The position numbers and the translations under genes were made by a program. Positions 8,406 to 16,076 of a stretch of DNA of 24,906 bases are shown one piece after another (position 1 is the first letter of the stretch; every line of letters begins with the position of its first letter). The stretch spans positions 1 through 24,906 of the forward strand of contig JAHQVR010000124.1 in the NCBI GenBank assembly GCA_019634245.1. Reading direction: 5' to 3'. The stretch is from Gammaproteobacteria bacterium. Lineage in GTDB: Bacteria > Pseudomonadota > Gammaproteobacteria > Granulosicoccales > Granulosicoccaceae. The notes under the pieces are model-generated. The model saw nothing but the letters and a program-made list of their open reading frames with translations, had not been told where the DNA came from and did no database searches.

Positions 8406-9245
8406 CCGCTGCTTCAGTTCTAGAATGCGATCGTAGGCTGACTGTCGAGAGACTCCCGCCAGTTCGCTTGCGCAACGGGCCACTGTTTTAGGCGGTAGAT
8501 GGGGAAGCAAACATTCCAGCACTTGATCGAGTGCGAGCGATTCTGCACTGGTCGGATGTTCACATCCTCCAATAACCACCACAAACTCTCCACGACGTTG
8601 ATCCGAATCCGCCACCACCGAGGCCAACACACTATCTAGACGGCCATGGAGTATCGTTTCAAAACGCTTGGTTAATTCGCGCAGTAACGTGATAGGACGA
8701 TCAGCGCCAAGGGTGTCCACACACTCTTCCAGACAGCTGAGAATACGATGTGGGGTTTCATACATCACCAGAGTGTGTGCCTTATTAGCGTGGGTTTTGA
8801 GCCAAGGTATTCGCGCACTCGATTTGGCGGGTGCAAACCCAATGAATTCAAATTGGTTTGTCGGTAGACCAGCCACGCTGAGCGCAGCGATTAGCGCGCA
8901 GGGTCCGGGGATGGGGGACACGGTAACATTCGCCTCCAAGCACGCTCTCACCAAGCGATAACCCGGATCGCAGATCAACGGTGTACCGGCATCGCTGATA
9001 AGCGCTGCAGATTCACCGCCCTGAAGCCGACCCAACACTGCGTCAGTCAATGCTTGTTCGTTGTGCTCATGGAGTGCTTGCAGAGGCGTTCGAACACCGA
9101 CGTGTTGCAGCAACCCACTGCTTGAGCGAGTATCTTCTGCATAAATCCTGTCAACGCCTTGCAATGTTGCAATGGCTCTTTGTGACAGATCGTCACGATG
9201 TCCGATTGGCGTGGCAACGATGTAAAGAGTATGCTTTGCAACCAT
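8403..9245 (-). CDS. rsmI: 16S rRNA (cytidine(1402)-2'-O)-methyltransferase (RsmI)
   Basis: RsmI methylates the 2'-hydroxyl of C1402 in 16S rRNA, acting with RsmH to give m4Cm. The 280-residue protein belongs to the tetrapyrrole-methylase fold family. It starts with LYIVATPIGHRDDL (about 7-20), then AEDTRSSSGLL, HEHNEQ and the SAM-pocket signature SDAGTPLICDPGYRL (about 84-98), followed by PIPGPCALIAALSVAGLP and RELTKRFETI. Strand one begins at residue 7, so no later start is possible. The ATG is at 9243-9245 and overlaps the lpoA ATG on the other strand. The stop codon overlaps the putative rnpB promoter. Confidence 0.97.
   Translation of the reverse strand: MVAKHTLYIVATPIGHRDDLSQRAIATLQGVDRIYAEDTRSSSGLLQHVGVRTPLQALHEHNEQALTDAVLGRLQGGESAALISDAGTPLICDPGYRLVRACLEANVTVSPIPGPCALIAALSVAGLPTNQFEFIGFAPAKSSARIPWLKTHANKAHTLVMYETPHRILSCLEECVDTLGADRPITLLRELTKRFETILHGRLDSVLASVVADSDQRRGEFVVVIGGCEHPTSAESLALDQVLECLLPHLPPKTVARCASELAGVSRQSAYDRILELKQR
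9206..9235 (+). promoter_or_regulatory. Possible weak promoter for lpoA inside rsmI
   Basis: TTGGCG (9206-9211), an 18-bp spacer and TATGCT (9230-9235) lie within the first codons of rsmI on the opposite strand. Transcription would start about 1-3 bases before the lpoA ATG at 9244, giving a leaderless or nearly leaderless mRNA. This fits the absence of a good Shine-Dalgarno sequence there. It is an inference from weak matches. Confidence 0.3.
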
Positions 9246-11178
9246 GAAGATTCAGACTCAACTTACTCAACTAGTATTTATTATTCTGACGTTGATTGGT
9301 ATCAGCGCGTGTGCAAAACCGCCGACAGCGCTGCCGGATGATCCGACGCTGTCGAGCATAACAGACCCCTCAGCACGTCGGGAGCTACTACGTGGTCGCC
9401 CCTTGGCCGCCTCCGATATCTATACCCGACGCGCCGGAAAAACCAGTGACACTGCGGAGCGCGAAGACTTCCTGCTCATCGCGGCAGAAATTCTGTTTGA
9501 TCGAGCCATGTATGAAGAAGGTGCGATTAAATTAGTGGCTGTCCCCGAACCCTTGATCGACACCGAAAACCAAGCTCGTCGGGATATTTTGGTGGCCAAA
9601 GAACTACTACATGGGGGTGACGCAGAAGCTGCGCTGCTCGCCTTACCAGAACCCGAAAACATCCTCTCCGCCTTACACCGAGCACGGACGTTTGAAACTC
9701 AGGCCATGAGCTATCGCAAACTGGAAGATCCCGACAATGAACTGAACGCACGCATACAGCTTGAAGATCAATTGGAAAGCCCTGCGATCATCGAAAAAAA
9801 TCACTTGGCCATTTGGCAGCGACTCACCACTTTGCCTATGTCGACACTAAACGGCATGACTACCAATGTTCGAGGCGATACCTATCAGGGCTGGATAGAG
9901 CTGGCGTTGTCAAATGCTCAGTCGGCGGCAAACCCTCAACAACGATCTGACTCACTCAGGCTGTGGCAGGAGCGATTCCCCGACCATCCGGCGAATCGAG
10001 AATTTATCGCGAGCCTGTACGATCCCAACACCCCGATAGACGCCGACTTTGATCGGGGCCCAATCAATCAGGTGGCTGTGCTATTACCTATCTCAGATCC
10101 ACGCACTGCTCGAGTAGCAGCTGCCATACGCGATGGCATGGTGGCTGCACATCAAGCCGACACCGATCCGAGCGCACCAACATTGCGTTTTTATGACATC
10201 GGTGAAAACCCTGGCTACGTCAGAACAGCCTATACCGCAGCGCTTGCCGATGGCGCAGACGCGGTGATCGGACCATTGCGCAAAGAAGCGGTAGCCGCAG
10301 TGGTGACACAAAGATCCATTCCTGTCCCCACCATCACATTAAATACCGTGGACACCGGATTACTGCAGGGCGACAACAGCAGTAACGTTATTCAGTTTGG
10401 CCTAGCACCCGAGGACGAAGCGCGCGCAGCCGCATCTCGAGCAATTGCATTGTCGCTTCGGAACGCTGTCGTACTGCAGGCCGATGATTCACGAGGTGAT
10501 CGCGAAACTCGTGCCTTTCAAGACGCGATGTTCAACTACGGTGGCGACGTTGTCCACGTTGCCGTGTTGCCCAGCGACAAGTATGACTACTCGGCAGAAA
10601 TCCGAGACGCTCTACGAATCACACAGAGCGACCAGCGTTTTCGAAGCCTGAGCAATGCCATCGGCGAGAAATTATTTTTTGAACCCTCGATTCGCAACGA
10701 TGTCGACGTGATATTCCTGGCGGTGTCCTCTGAGCAAGCACGATCGTTGAGACCTCAGCTGGATTTTTTCCACGCAACTCATATACCCAGGTTAGGAACC
10801 TCCCGGGTAGCCTCTATATCCAGCGATCTTAAAATTACCAAAGATCTAAACAGTATTTTCTATCCCGACGCTCCATGGGTGCTACGTAAGTCGTTAAAGA
10901 GTGATCCTTTGCGTCAATCGATCATTAAAAATTTCCCTGGAGCTGACAGCGTATTTGCCAAAATCTATGCGCTGGGACTGGACGCTTATTCAATCACCAC
11001 AAACCTGGATCGATTAGCGACGGGCGAAAGACTAGCCGGTTACACGGGCGATCTTGAACTCACAGGCGATGGCCGGATTCAACGACATTTGGATTGGGCT
11101 CAATACCAAGAAGGCGAGTCTGTGGGTGTTGAAGCAGTAGAAGCCGATCCATTACCAACGATTCAACCAGAGTTGTAA
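9244..11178 (+). CDS. lpoA: Penicillin-binding protein activator LpoA (outer membrane lipoprotein)
   Basis: LpoA is an outer membrane lipoprotein that reaches across the periplasm to stimulate the peptidoglycan synthase PBP1A. The 644-residue protein has a lipoprotein signal peptide ending in the lipobox ISAC (Cys23), which supports this start. An N-terminal helical TPR-like half follows (about 30-270, with repeated ALLALPEPE-like and AR/LE-rich helices). The C-terminal half (about 275-620) has a periplasmic binding protein fold, with VAVLLPISDPRTARVAAAIR and DGADAVIGPLRKEAV. The position next to rsmI and yraN is diagnostic. E. coli LpoA is a little longer (678). yraN follows 47 bases downstream and is probably co-transcribed. 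Confidence 0.93.
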   Translation: MKIQTQLTQLVFIILTLIGISACAKPPTALPDDPTLSSITDPSARRELLRGRPLAASDIYTRRAGKTSDTAEREDFLLIAAEILFDRAMYEEGAIKLVAVPEPLIDTENQARRDILVAKELLHGGDAEAALLALPEPENILSALHRARTFETQAMSYRKLEDPDNELNARIQLEDQLESPAIIEKNHLAIWQRLTTLPMSTLNGMTTNVRGDTYQGWIELALSNAQSAANPQQRSDSLRLWQERFPDHPANREFIASLYDPNTPIDADFDRGPINQVAVLLPISDPRTARVAAAIRDGMVAAHQADTDPSAPTLRFYDIGENPGYVRTAYTAALADGADAVIGPLRKEAVAAVVTQRSIPVPTITLNTVDTGLLQGDNSSNVIQFGLAPEDEARAAASRAIALSLRNAVVLQADDSRGDRETRAFQDAMFNYGGDVVHVAVLPSDKYDYSAEIRDALRITQSDQRFRSLSNAIGEKLFFEPSIRNDVDVIFLAVSSEQARSLRPQLDFFHATHIPRLGTSRVASISSDLKITKDLNSIFYPDAPWVLRKSLKSDPLRQSIIKNFPGADSVFAKIYALGLDAYSITTNLDRLATGERLAGYTGDLELTGDGRIQRHLDWAQYQEGESVGVEAVEADPLPTIQPEL

Positions 11179-11225
11179 ACATCGGTTGTTAAGCGTTATT
11201 TAATGCACAAGACATGGAGGTCTTG

Positions 11226-11654
11226 ATGAAACACCTGGATAAATACGCCGCTTACTCTACTCGCACCTTCGGATCACACATTGAATCATTGATCAAACGA
11301 CATCTTGAGCACCAGGGGCTGTCGTTTCTATGTGCTAACTACACAAAAAAGTGTGGCGAGATCGACTTGGTTTTTGAAGAAGACTGCGGATTTATTGTCT
11401 TTGTGGAGGTGCGCTACCGACGTAACCAACGCTACGGCGGTGCAAGAACCAGCGTCAATCGACGCAAGCTTATTAAACTGAATCGAACGGCTCAAGCGTT
11501 CTTGCAACAATACAAACTCCTGAACCGGCCGGCGCGCATCGATATCGTCGCGGTCTCGCCGAAAAAACCCAGGCAGTGCTCTGGGCATGGGCCGCTACCG
11601 AGCTTAAGTGACTTGGATATCGAGTGGATTAAAAACGCGATTGAGAATAATTAA
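11226..11654 (+). CDS. yraN: UPF0102/YraN family protein, predicted nuclease-like fold
   Basis: YraN proteins have a restriction-endonuclease-like fold; their biological role is not settled. The 142-residue protein shows the family core: an N-terminal helix with GSHIESLIKRHLEHQG, then CGEIDLVFE and FVEVRYRRNQRYGG. These would supply the acidic residues of a PD-(D/E)XK-type site, with EVR in place of EXK as usual in this family. WIKNAI near the end also matches. The start at 11226 is chosen because a strong GGAGG (11216-11220) sits 5 bases before it. An in-frame ATG at 11214 would put that ribosome binding site inside the gene. It follows lpoA, as in other gammaproteobacteria. Confidence 0.92.
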   Translation: MKHLDKYAAYSTRTFGSHIESLIKRHLEHQGLSFLCANYTKKCGEIDLVFEEDCGFIVFVEVRYRRNQRYGGARTSVNRRKLIKLNRTAQAFLQQYKLLNRPARIDIVAVSPKKPRQCSGHGPLPSLSDLDIEWIKNAIENN

Positions 11655-11664
11655 AGTCGAACTC

Positions 11665-11686
11665 ATGCGAACCCGTTGGATCGCAT
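11665..11686 (+). terminator. Possible terminator hairpin between yraN and sspB
   Basis: A perfect 6-bp inverted repeat, ATGCGA (11665-11670) and TCGCAT (11681-11686), encloses a 10-base loop in the 31-base gap between the convergent genes. It is followed on the plus strand by a T-rich stretch. The stem is short and the T-run is broken, so this is a weak candidate for ending lpoA-yraN transcription. Its right arm touches the sspB stop codon. Confidence 0.3.
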
Positions 11687-12102
11687 TATTTGACGATTTT
11701 CAGACTCGGTCGCTTACCACCGGCTCCCTCAGGAGATGCCAGAGCAGGGGTTTTTTCGGGCGTCTTTTTATCATCAGGCTCAGGCGGTGTGTCTTCCTGA
11801 TCACCGAACATCATACCTTGGCCATTTTCCTTGGCGTAGATTGCCAGCACGCTAGCAATGGGCACATTGACATCCATGGCTGCACCACTGAATCGTGCAT
11901 TAAAGGTAATCGCACCATTGCCCAGCACCAAACTGTGCGTAGCTTCTGGGCTGATATTCAGAATGATTCGGCCGTTTTCAACGAAATCTCGAGGTACTTC
12001 AACATCATCGACCGCAGAATCGACCAGTAGGTACGGCGTCAAATTGTTGTCCACAATCCACTCGTACAAAGCCCGAATTAGATAAGGCCTACTGGAATTC
12101 AT
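11686..12102 (-). CDS. sspB: ClpXP protease specificity-enhancing factor SspB
   Basis: SspB is the adaptor that brings ssrA-tagged proteins from stalled ribosomes to the ClpXP protease. From the ATG at 12102 it has 138 residues and begins MNSSRPYLIRALYEWIVDNN, matching the SspB N-terminus. The peptide-binding core has LTPYLLVD, IILNISPEATHSL, FNARFSG and ASVLAIYAKENGQGMMF. An acidic, proline-rich linker leads to the ClpX-binding tail GGKRPSLKIVK, equivalent to the E. coli tail GGRPALRVVK. An in-frame TTG 26 codons upstream is not needed. sspA, which usually precedes sspB in one operon, is not present in the 167 bases before petC ends. sspB therefore needs its own promoter or read-through from petABC. 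Confidence 0.95.
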   Translation of the reverse strand: MNSSRPYLIRALYEWIVDNNLTPYLLVDSAVDDVEVPRDFVENGRIILNISPEATHSLVLGNGAITFNARFSGAAMDVNVPIASVLAIYAKENGQGMMFGDQEDTPPEPDDKKTPEKTPALASPEGAGGKRPSLKIVK

Positions 12103-12269
12103 TAAGCTTAAGTCTCTTGCCAAAGAAGCGTACCCCCGATTTTGTGGTCGGCGGCAATCACCCATCGATTCACTTGTCAAAATGACACATTACGGGCCCA
12201 GACTTCAAGTGTTTCTTTTCCGATTATTAGGCCCAGAGCGCATCCTTGCACAGATTTTTGACTGGAAGA
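12103..12269. other. Gap between petC and sspB where sspA is expected
   Basis: The 167 bases contain no sspA sequence: nothing resembling its glutaredoxin-like start or GST-like helices could be read in any frame. On the minus strand a perfect -35 hexamer TTGACA (12175-12180) lies 73 bases upstream of the sspB start, but no good -10 box follows at 16-18 bp. No clear terminator for petABC is visible. Confidence 0.55.
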
Positions 12270-13097
12270 TTAGTGTTCGATATCTTTCCAGTATTCCTGT
12301 TTCAACAAGTACGCGATACCGGTCAAAAAGAGCAGGAAGATCATCACGTACATGCCGATGCGGTGCCGTTGATGCTTACCCGGATCGGCCACGTAGGCCA
12401 GAAAATTGGTTAGATCGGTAATGAGCTGATCGTATTCATCCGTTGTGTGAGTGCCGGGCGTGAGTTGCTCAAATTTGTCAAATTCTTTGTGCATCTCGCC
12501 ATCGCGCTCTACTTCCTTATACACCGCCTTCTGCCAACCCTGTTGTTCCCACAGAACATGCGGCATTGCCGCACCAGGGTAGACGGTGTTGTTGACACCA
12601 ACACCGGCTCGCTCCGGATCAAGATAAAAGCTCTTCATATAGCTGTAGATCCAGTCCACGCCGCGCGATCGCGCAGTGAGCGTTAGATTGGGGGGAACCA
12701 CTCCAAAAGCTTGCTTACCATAGTCCTCGGTCATGTTGTTTGTCATCAACGCTCCAACCTTGGTTCGCTCGCCCGACTCGTCTGTGGTAAGAATCAGGTT
12801 TTCCACAACATCGGCCTCGGACAAACCCAAATCAGCCGCTAACCGGTTGTACCGGTGATAGCCCGCTGAATGACAGCCCATGCAATAGTTGACAAAAGTC
12901 TGTGCACCGCGTTGCAACGACTTTTGATTCGAGGTATCGATCCTGGGCGATTCTAAATCTGCGCCGCCGCCGCCGGCTGCGTACAGCACTGACGAGACCA
13001 TGAGCGTAGCAGCCACCACAACCGCTGATAGAGCTCGGGCAGACCCGATGCTTTTCCGGCGCTTCATCGCGCAGAGACCAGATGGAGTCGTAATCAT
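12270..13097 (-). CDS. petC: Ubiquinol-cytochrome c reductase, cytochrome c1 subunit
   Basis: Cytochrome c1 accepts electrons from the Rieske protein and passes them to soluble cytochrome c on the periplasmic side of complex III. The 275-residue protein has a signal peptide (hydrophobic about 22-40), the haem c site CMGCH (about 72-76) and an axial methionine in GAAMPHVLW. It ends with a C-terminal membrane anchor (about 248-266) and a basic/acidic cytoplasmic tail. The ATG overlaps the petB stop by 4 bases and has a good GAGGG seven bases upstream, which favours it over the ATG ten codons later. Last gene of the petABC operon. Confidence 0.96.
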   Translation of the reverse strand: MITTPSGLCAMKRRKSIGSARALSAVVVAATLMVSSVLYAAGGGGADLESPRIDTSNQKSLQRGAQTFVNYCMGCHSAGYHRYNRLAADLGLSEADVVENLILTTDESGERTKVGALMTNNMTEDYGKQAFGVVPPNLTLTARSRGVDWIYSYMKSFYLDPERAGVGVNNTVYPGAAMPHVLWEQQGWQKAVYKEVERDGEMHKEFDKFEQLTPGTHTTDEYDQLITDLTNFLAYVADPGKHQRHRIGMYVMIFLLFLTGIAYLLKQEYWKDIEH

Positions 13098-14317
13098 GAT
13101 GTGACCCTCTCAGGTACCGGTTTGGTTTTTTCAGATCGACTTAACATGAATAGACCAACAAAATAACCAAAATATAAAAAGGTACAGATCCGCGCTAGCA
13201 ATGTTCTGCCATCGGTGGGTTGCTTGATACCTAGATAGCCCAAAATAATGAAGGACACGACAAACATAACCAGCAGAACTTTAAACCAAGGTGAACGGTA
13301 GCGAATTGACCGCACACGCCCACGATCAATCCAGGGCAGAAAGAACAGCACCACGATTGCAGCGCCCATCAACAAAACACCCATCAATTTATCGGGCACG
13401 GCACGCAGAATGGCGTAGAACGGTGTGAAATACCAAACTGGCGCTATATGCTCTGGCGTTTTCAATGGATCCGCAGGGACAAAGTTGGGTGGCTCTAAAA
13501 AGTACCCGCCCATTTCAGGAGCAAAGAAAACGATAGCAAAAAACACGATAAGGAAAATACAAGCGATAAAGAAATCTTTGACGGTGTAGTACGGATGGAA
13601 CGGTATACCGTCTTTGGGAATTCCGTCGCTGTTTTTATGCTTCTTGATGTCCACACCGTCGGGGTTGTTCGAACCGACTTCGTGAAGTGCAATGATATGC
13701 GCCACGACAAGAAAGATAAGAACCAGCGGTACGGCAATAACATGCAACGCAAAAAAGCGGTTCAATGTGGCATCGGAGACAATGTAGTCGCCCTTCAACC
13801 AGAGTGTCAGTGCATAACCAATACCGAACGGAATGGCACCGAACAATGAAATGATTACCTGGGCACCCCAGTAACTCATCTGCCCCCATGGCAGCAGGTA
13901 CCCCATAAACGCTTCGGCCATCAGACACACGTAAATCAGCATGCCAAAGATCCAGATCAGCTCACGGGGTTTTTGATAAGAGCCGTACATCAACCCGCGA
14001 AACATATGTAGATACACAACGACGAAGAACATCGAGGCACCCGTGGAGTGCATGTATCGGATGATGGAACCGAAGTTCACATCACGCATGATGTACTCAA
14101 CAGACGCAAAGGCCAATTCGCCGTCTGGCTTATAGTTCATAGTTAAAAATATGCCGGTAACCACTTGTATGACCAACACCAGCAGGGCCAGCGCACCAAA
14201 TGCATACCAAACATTGAAGTTCTTCGGCGCGTAATATTTAGTCACGTGCTCTTCAAGAAGTTTGGTTAACGGAAAGCGCTCATCGATCCACGCTAATGCC
14301 TTGTTACCGTTACTCAT
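13094..14317 (-). CDS. petB: Ubiquinol-cytochrome c reductase, cytochrome b subunit
   Basis: Cytochrome b is the membrane core of the bc1 complex, carrying haems bL and bH and the two quinone sites. The 407-residue protein has about eight membrane helices. The paired haem-ligand histidines are seen in RYMHSTGASMFFVVVYLHMF and in FALHVIAVPLVLIFLVVAHI. The Qo-site motif reads PVWY (in APVWYFTPFYAILRAVP) instead of the textbook PEWY; as far as I recall this variant is known in gammaproteobacteria. It is a single full-length cytochrome b, not split as in b6f. It overlaps petA and petC by 4 bases each, so all three subunits should be made together. Confidence 0.98.
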   Translation of the reverse strand: MSNGNKALAWIDERFPLTKLLEEHVTKYYAPKNFNVWYAFGALALLVLVIQVVTGIFLTMNYKPDGELAFASVEYIMRDVNFGSIIRYMHSTGASMFFVVVYLHMFRGLMYGSYQKPRELIWIFGMLIYVCLMAEAFMGYLLPWGQMSYWGAQVIISLFGAIPFGIGYALTLWLKGDYIVSDATLNRFFALHVIAVPLVLIFLVVAHIIALHEVGSNNPDGVDIKKHKNSDGIPKDGIPFHPYYTVKDFFIACIFLIVFFAIVFFAPEMGGYFLEPPNFVPADPLKTPEHIAPVWYFTPFYAILRAVPDKLMGVLLMGAAIVVLFFLPWIDRGRVRSIRYRSPWFKVLLVMFVVSFIILGYLGIKQPTDGRTLLARICTFLYFGYFVGLFMLSRSEKTKPVPERVTS

Positions 14318-14961
14318 GCCTGTGCTCCAGAATCGACACCGACGACAATCAAATTGTCGTTAACGAAGTTGTACGGTGGAACCTCTAGGTTGGTTGGAGC
14401 GGGCACCCCTTTTACCACCCGGCCAGCCATATCAAATTTTGATCCGTGACATGGACAAAAGAAACCGCCTTGCCAATCACTACCCAGGTCCGCCGGTGCA
14501 ATTTCTGGTCGGTAGGTGGGCGAGCAGCCCAAGTGTGTGCAGATGCCCACTACGACGAATATTTCGGGTTTGATCGATCTCTGAGGGTTCTGAGCGTAGT
14601 TAGGCTGCATATCCTCTTCGGAGTTTGGATCGCGTAGGGCTTCGGTATCGGCTTCGAGTCGCATCAGCACGTCTTCGGTCCGTTTGACAATCCAGACAGG
14701 CTTACCACGCCATTCCACGGTGAGCTGCTGACCTGGAGTCAATTTACTGATATCGGCTTCGACAGGTGCTCCAGCCGCCTTCGCTCTAGCACTGGGAGAC
14801 ATCGACCCAAGCATAGGCACCACCAAGGCAGCGGCTCCCAAACCACCCACCACAGAGGCACTACCGACCAATAATCGCCGACGACCAGGATCTGCGGGTT
14901 CTGTATTAAACGAGATCTCCGGCTGTGTACCGGGACTCGAGTCTGACTTCTTCTTCGACAT
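14314..14961 (-). CDS. petA: Ubiquinol-cytochrome c reductase, Rieske iron-sulfur subunit
   Basis: The Rieske protein takes electrons from ubiquinol at the Qo site and delivers them to cytochrome c1. From the ATG at 14961 it has 215 residues. The twin-arginine motif GRRRLLVGS (about 26-34) lies just before the membrane anchor (about 31-53), as expected for Tat export of a folded iron-sulfur protein. The [2Fe-2S] ligands lie in CTHLGC (about 141-146) and CPCHGS (about 169-174). The start is supported by GGAG six bases upstream; an in-frame TTG at 14985 is rejected because that ribosome binding site would lie inside it. First gene of petABC. Confidence 0.97.
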   Translation of the reverse strand: MSKKKSDSSPGTQPEISFNTEPADPGRRRLLVGSASVVGGLGAAALVVPMLGSMSPSARAKAAGAPVEADISKLTPGQQLTVEWRGKPVWIVKRTEDVLMRLEADTEALRDPNSEEDMQPNYAQNPQRSIKPEIFVVVGICTHLGCSPTYRPEIAPADLGSDWQGGFFCPCHGSKFDMAGRVVKGVPAPTNLEVPPYNFVNDNLIVVGVDSGAQA

Positions 14962-15260
14962 GGAAGACTCCAACACCAATTTCAAATTCGAATCATCGTG
15001 ACTTCACACGTCGCCCAATGTTGGCTGCCTGCGCAGCGGAAAATGGCTGTGCCTGCAGCTACCATGAACGACTTTTGAAGACAGCGACTTTTAGATAAGT
15101 GCTCTGTGAGCGCAGCTCACTCGCCACGGCGAAGGATCACGACAGCCGAACACTCAGATAAAAGTCGATTCTGATCTACGAGAATAGTACGTTTGAGCAA
15201 AGTTATCGCCGAGGCAGACAACCCGCTCATGCGCGCGCAAGATTAACATATTGGCGCTTT
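14962..15260. other. petA upstream region with clustered inverted repeats
   Basis: No gene was found in these 299 bases. They should hold the petABC promoter, but no convincing pair of -35/-10 boxes was found on the minus strand. Clustered symmetrical elements are present. GTGAGC-GCA-GCTCAC (15106-15120) is directly followed by TCGCC-AC-GGCGA (15121-15132). CGACTTTT occurs twice in direct orientation 16 bp apart (15069, 15085) and once inverted (15160-15167). These may be regulator sites or RNA hairpins in the leader. Confidence 0.45.
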
Positions 15261-16019
15261 TCAGGCCGGGTTATCCACGTCTATAAACCGATGTTCAAGG
15301 GCAAATTGCTGTGACAGATGTTCGCCCAACGCCTGGACCCCATAGCGTTCCGTCGCGTGATGCCCCGCCGCTGCATAGAACACCTGACGCTCCCGAGCCT
15401 CATGAGTCGTCTGTTCACTGATTTCGCCACTAACAAAGGCATCCAGACCTAAATCGGCCGCCATCGAGATATATCGCTGAGCACCTCCTGTGCAACAACC
15501 CACTCGGCCAATCGGCCGACCCATGTCGCCTGCCACAGTTGGCGAGCGACCCAATGCAGTGTCAATCCGCTCGATCCAGCTTTCGGCTGAAATCGGCTTC
15601 TCCAACTCACCGCTCCAGAAAAGATTCTCCACCCCATCGACCGAATGCTGCTGCAGATTCTGCAGATCAAGTCGCCGAGCCAATTGAGCATTATTGCCAA
15701 ATTCTAGATGGGTATCCAAAGGCAAGTGATACGCCAGAAGGGATATATCGTGCGTGATCAACTGTTTTACCCTTGCATACTTCATTCCGATCAGCGCTGC
15801 TGGCTCGCCCCGCCAAAAGTAACCGTGATGTACCAATACCGCGTCGGCATCCGCCTCAATAGCCCGCTCGAGGAACTCCAGGCTAGCCGTGACACCCGTC
15901 ACCAAACGCCGAACCTCAGTTCGGCCCTGAACCTGCAACCCATTCGGGCAATAGTCGCTGATTCTATCCACGTCAAGAGTTCGGTTAACATAGTCAACTA
16001 TGGTCGATAGTAATTCCAT
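15261..16019 (-). CDS. ybgI: NIF3/YbgI family dinuclear metal protein
   Basis: NIF3-family proteins form hexameric toroids with a two-metal centre. They are often labelled GTP cyclohydrolase I type 2, but their true role is unsettled. The 252-residue protein closely parallels E. coli YbgI (247). It shows SDYCPNGLQVQG, the metal-site histidines in VLVHHGYFWRGE (about 61-72) and AYHLPLDTHLEFGNNAQLA, then GCCTGGAQ, SGEISEQTTHEA and the second metal cluster AAGHHATERYGVQALGE, ending in VDNPA. It is transcribed away from the AlgW-type protease gene, with 57 bases between the two starts, so both promoters must be compact or overlap. Confidence 0.95.
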   Translation of the reverse strand: MELLSTIVDYVNRTLDVDRISDYCPNGLQVQGRTEVRRLVTGVTASLEFLERAIEADADAVLVHHGYFWRGEPAALIGMKYARVKQLITHDISLLAYHLPLDTHLEFGNNAQLARRLDLQNLQQHSVDGVENLFWSGELEKPISAESWIERIDTALGRSPTVAGDMGRPIGRVGCCTGGAQRYISMAADLGLDAFVSGEISEQTTHEARERQVFYAAAGHHATERYGVQALGEHLSQQFALEHRFIDVDNPA

Positions 16020-16076
16020 TCAAAGGTCACCAACTGGTTTGAAAAGAGGTCTCACACAGCCACTGGGGGCACTAGG

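Noticed and set aside
9256..9272. ACTCAACT repeated twice 9 bases apart at the start of lpoA
   Set aside because: It is explained by the signal peptide coding sequence (TQLTQL) and is too short to treat as a regulatory repeat.
12103..12180. In-frame TTG extension of sspB, and a possible sspA remnant
   Set aside because: SspB homologues begin near the chosen ATG. The extra residues match nothing, and no frame of the gap reads like SspA.
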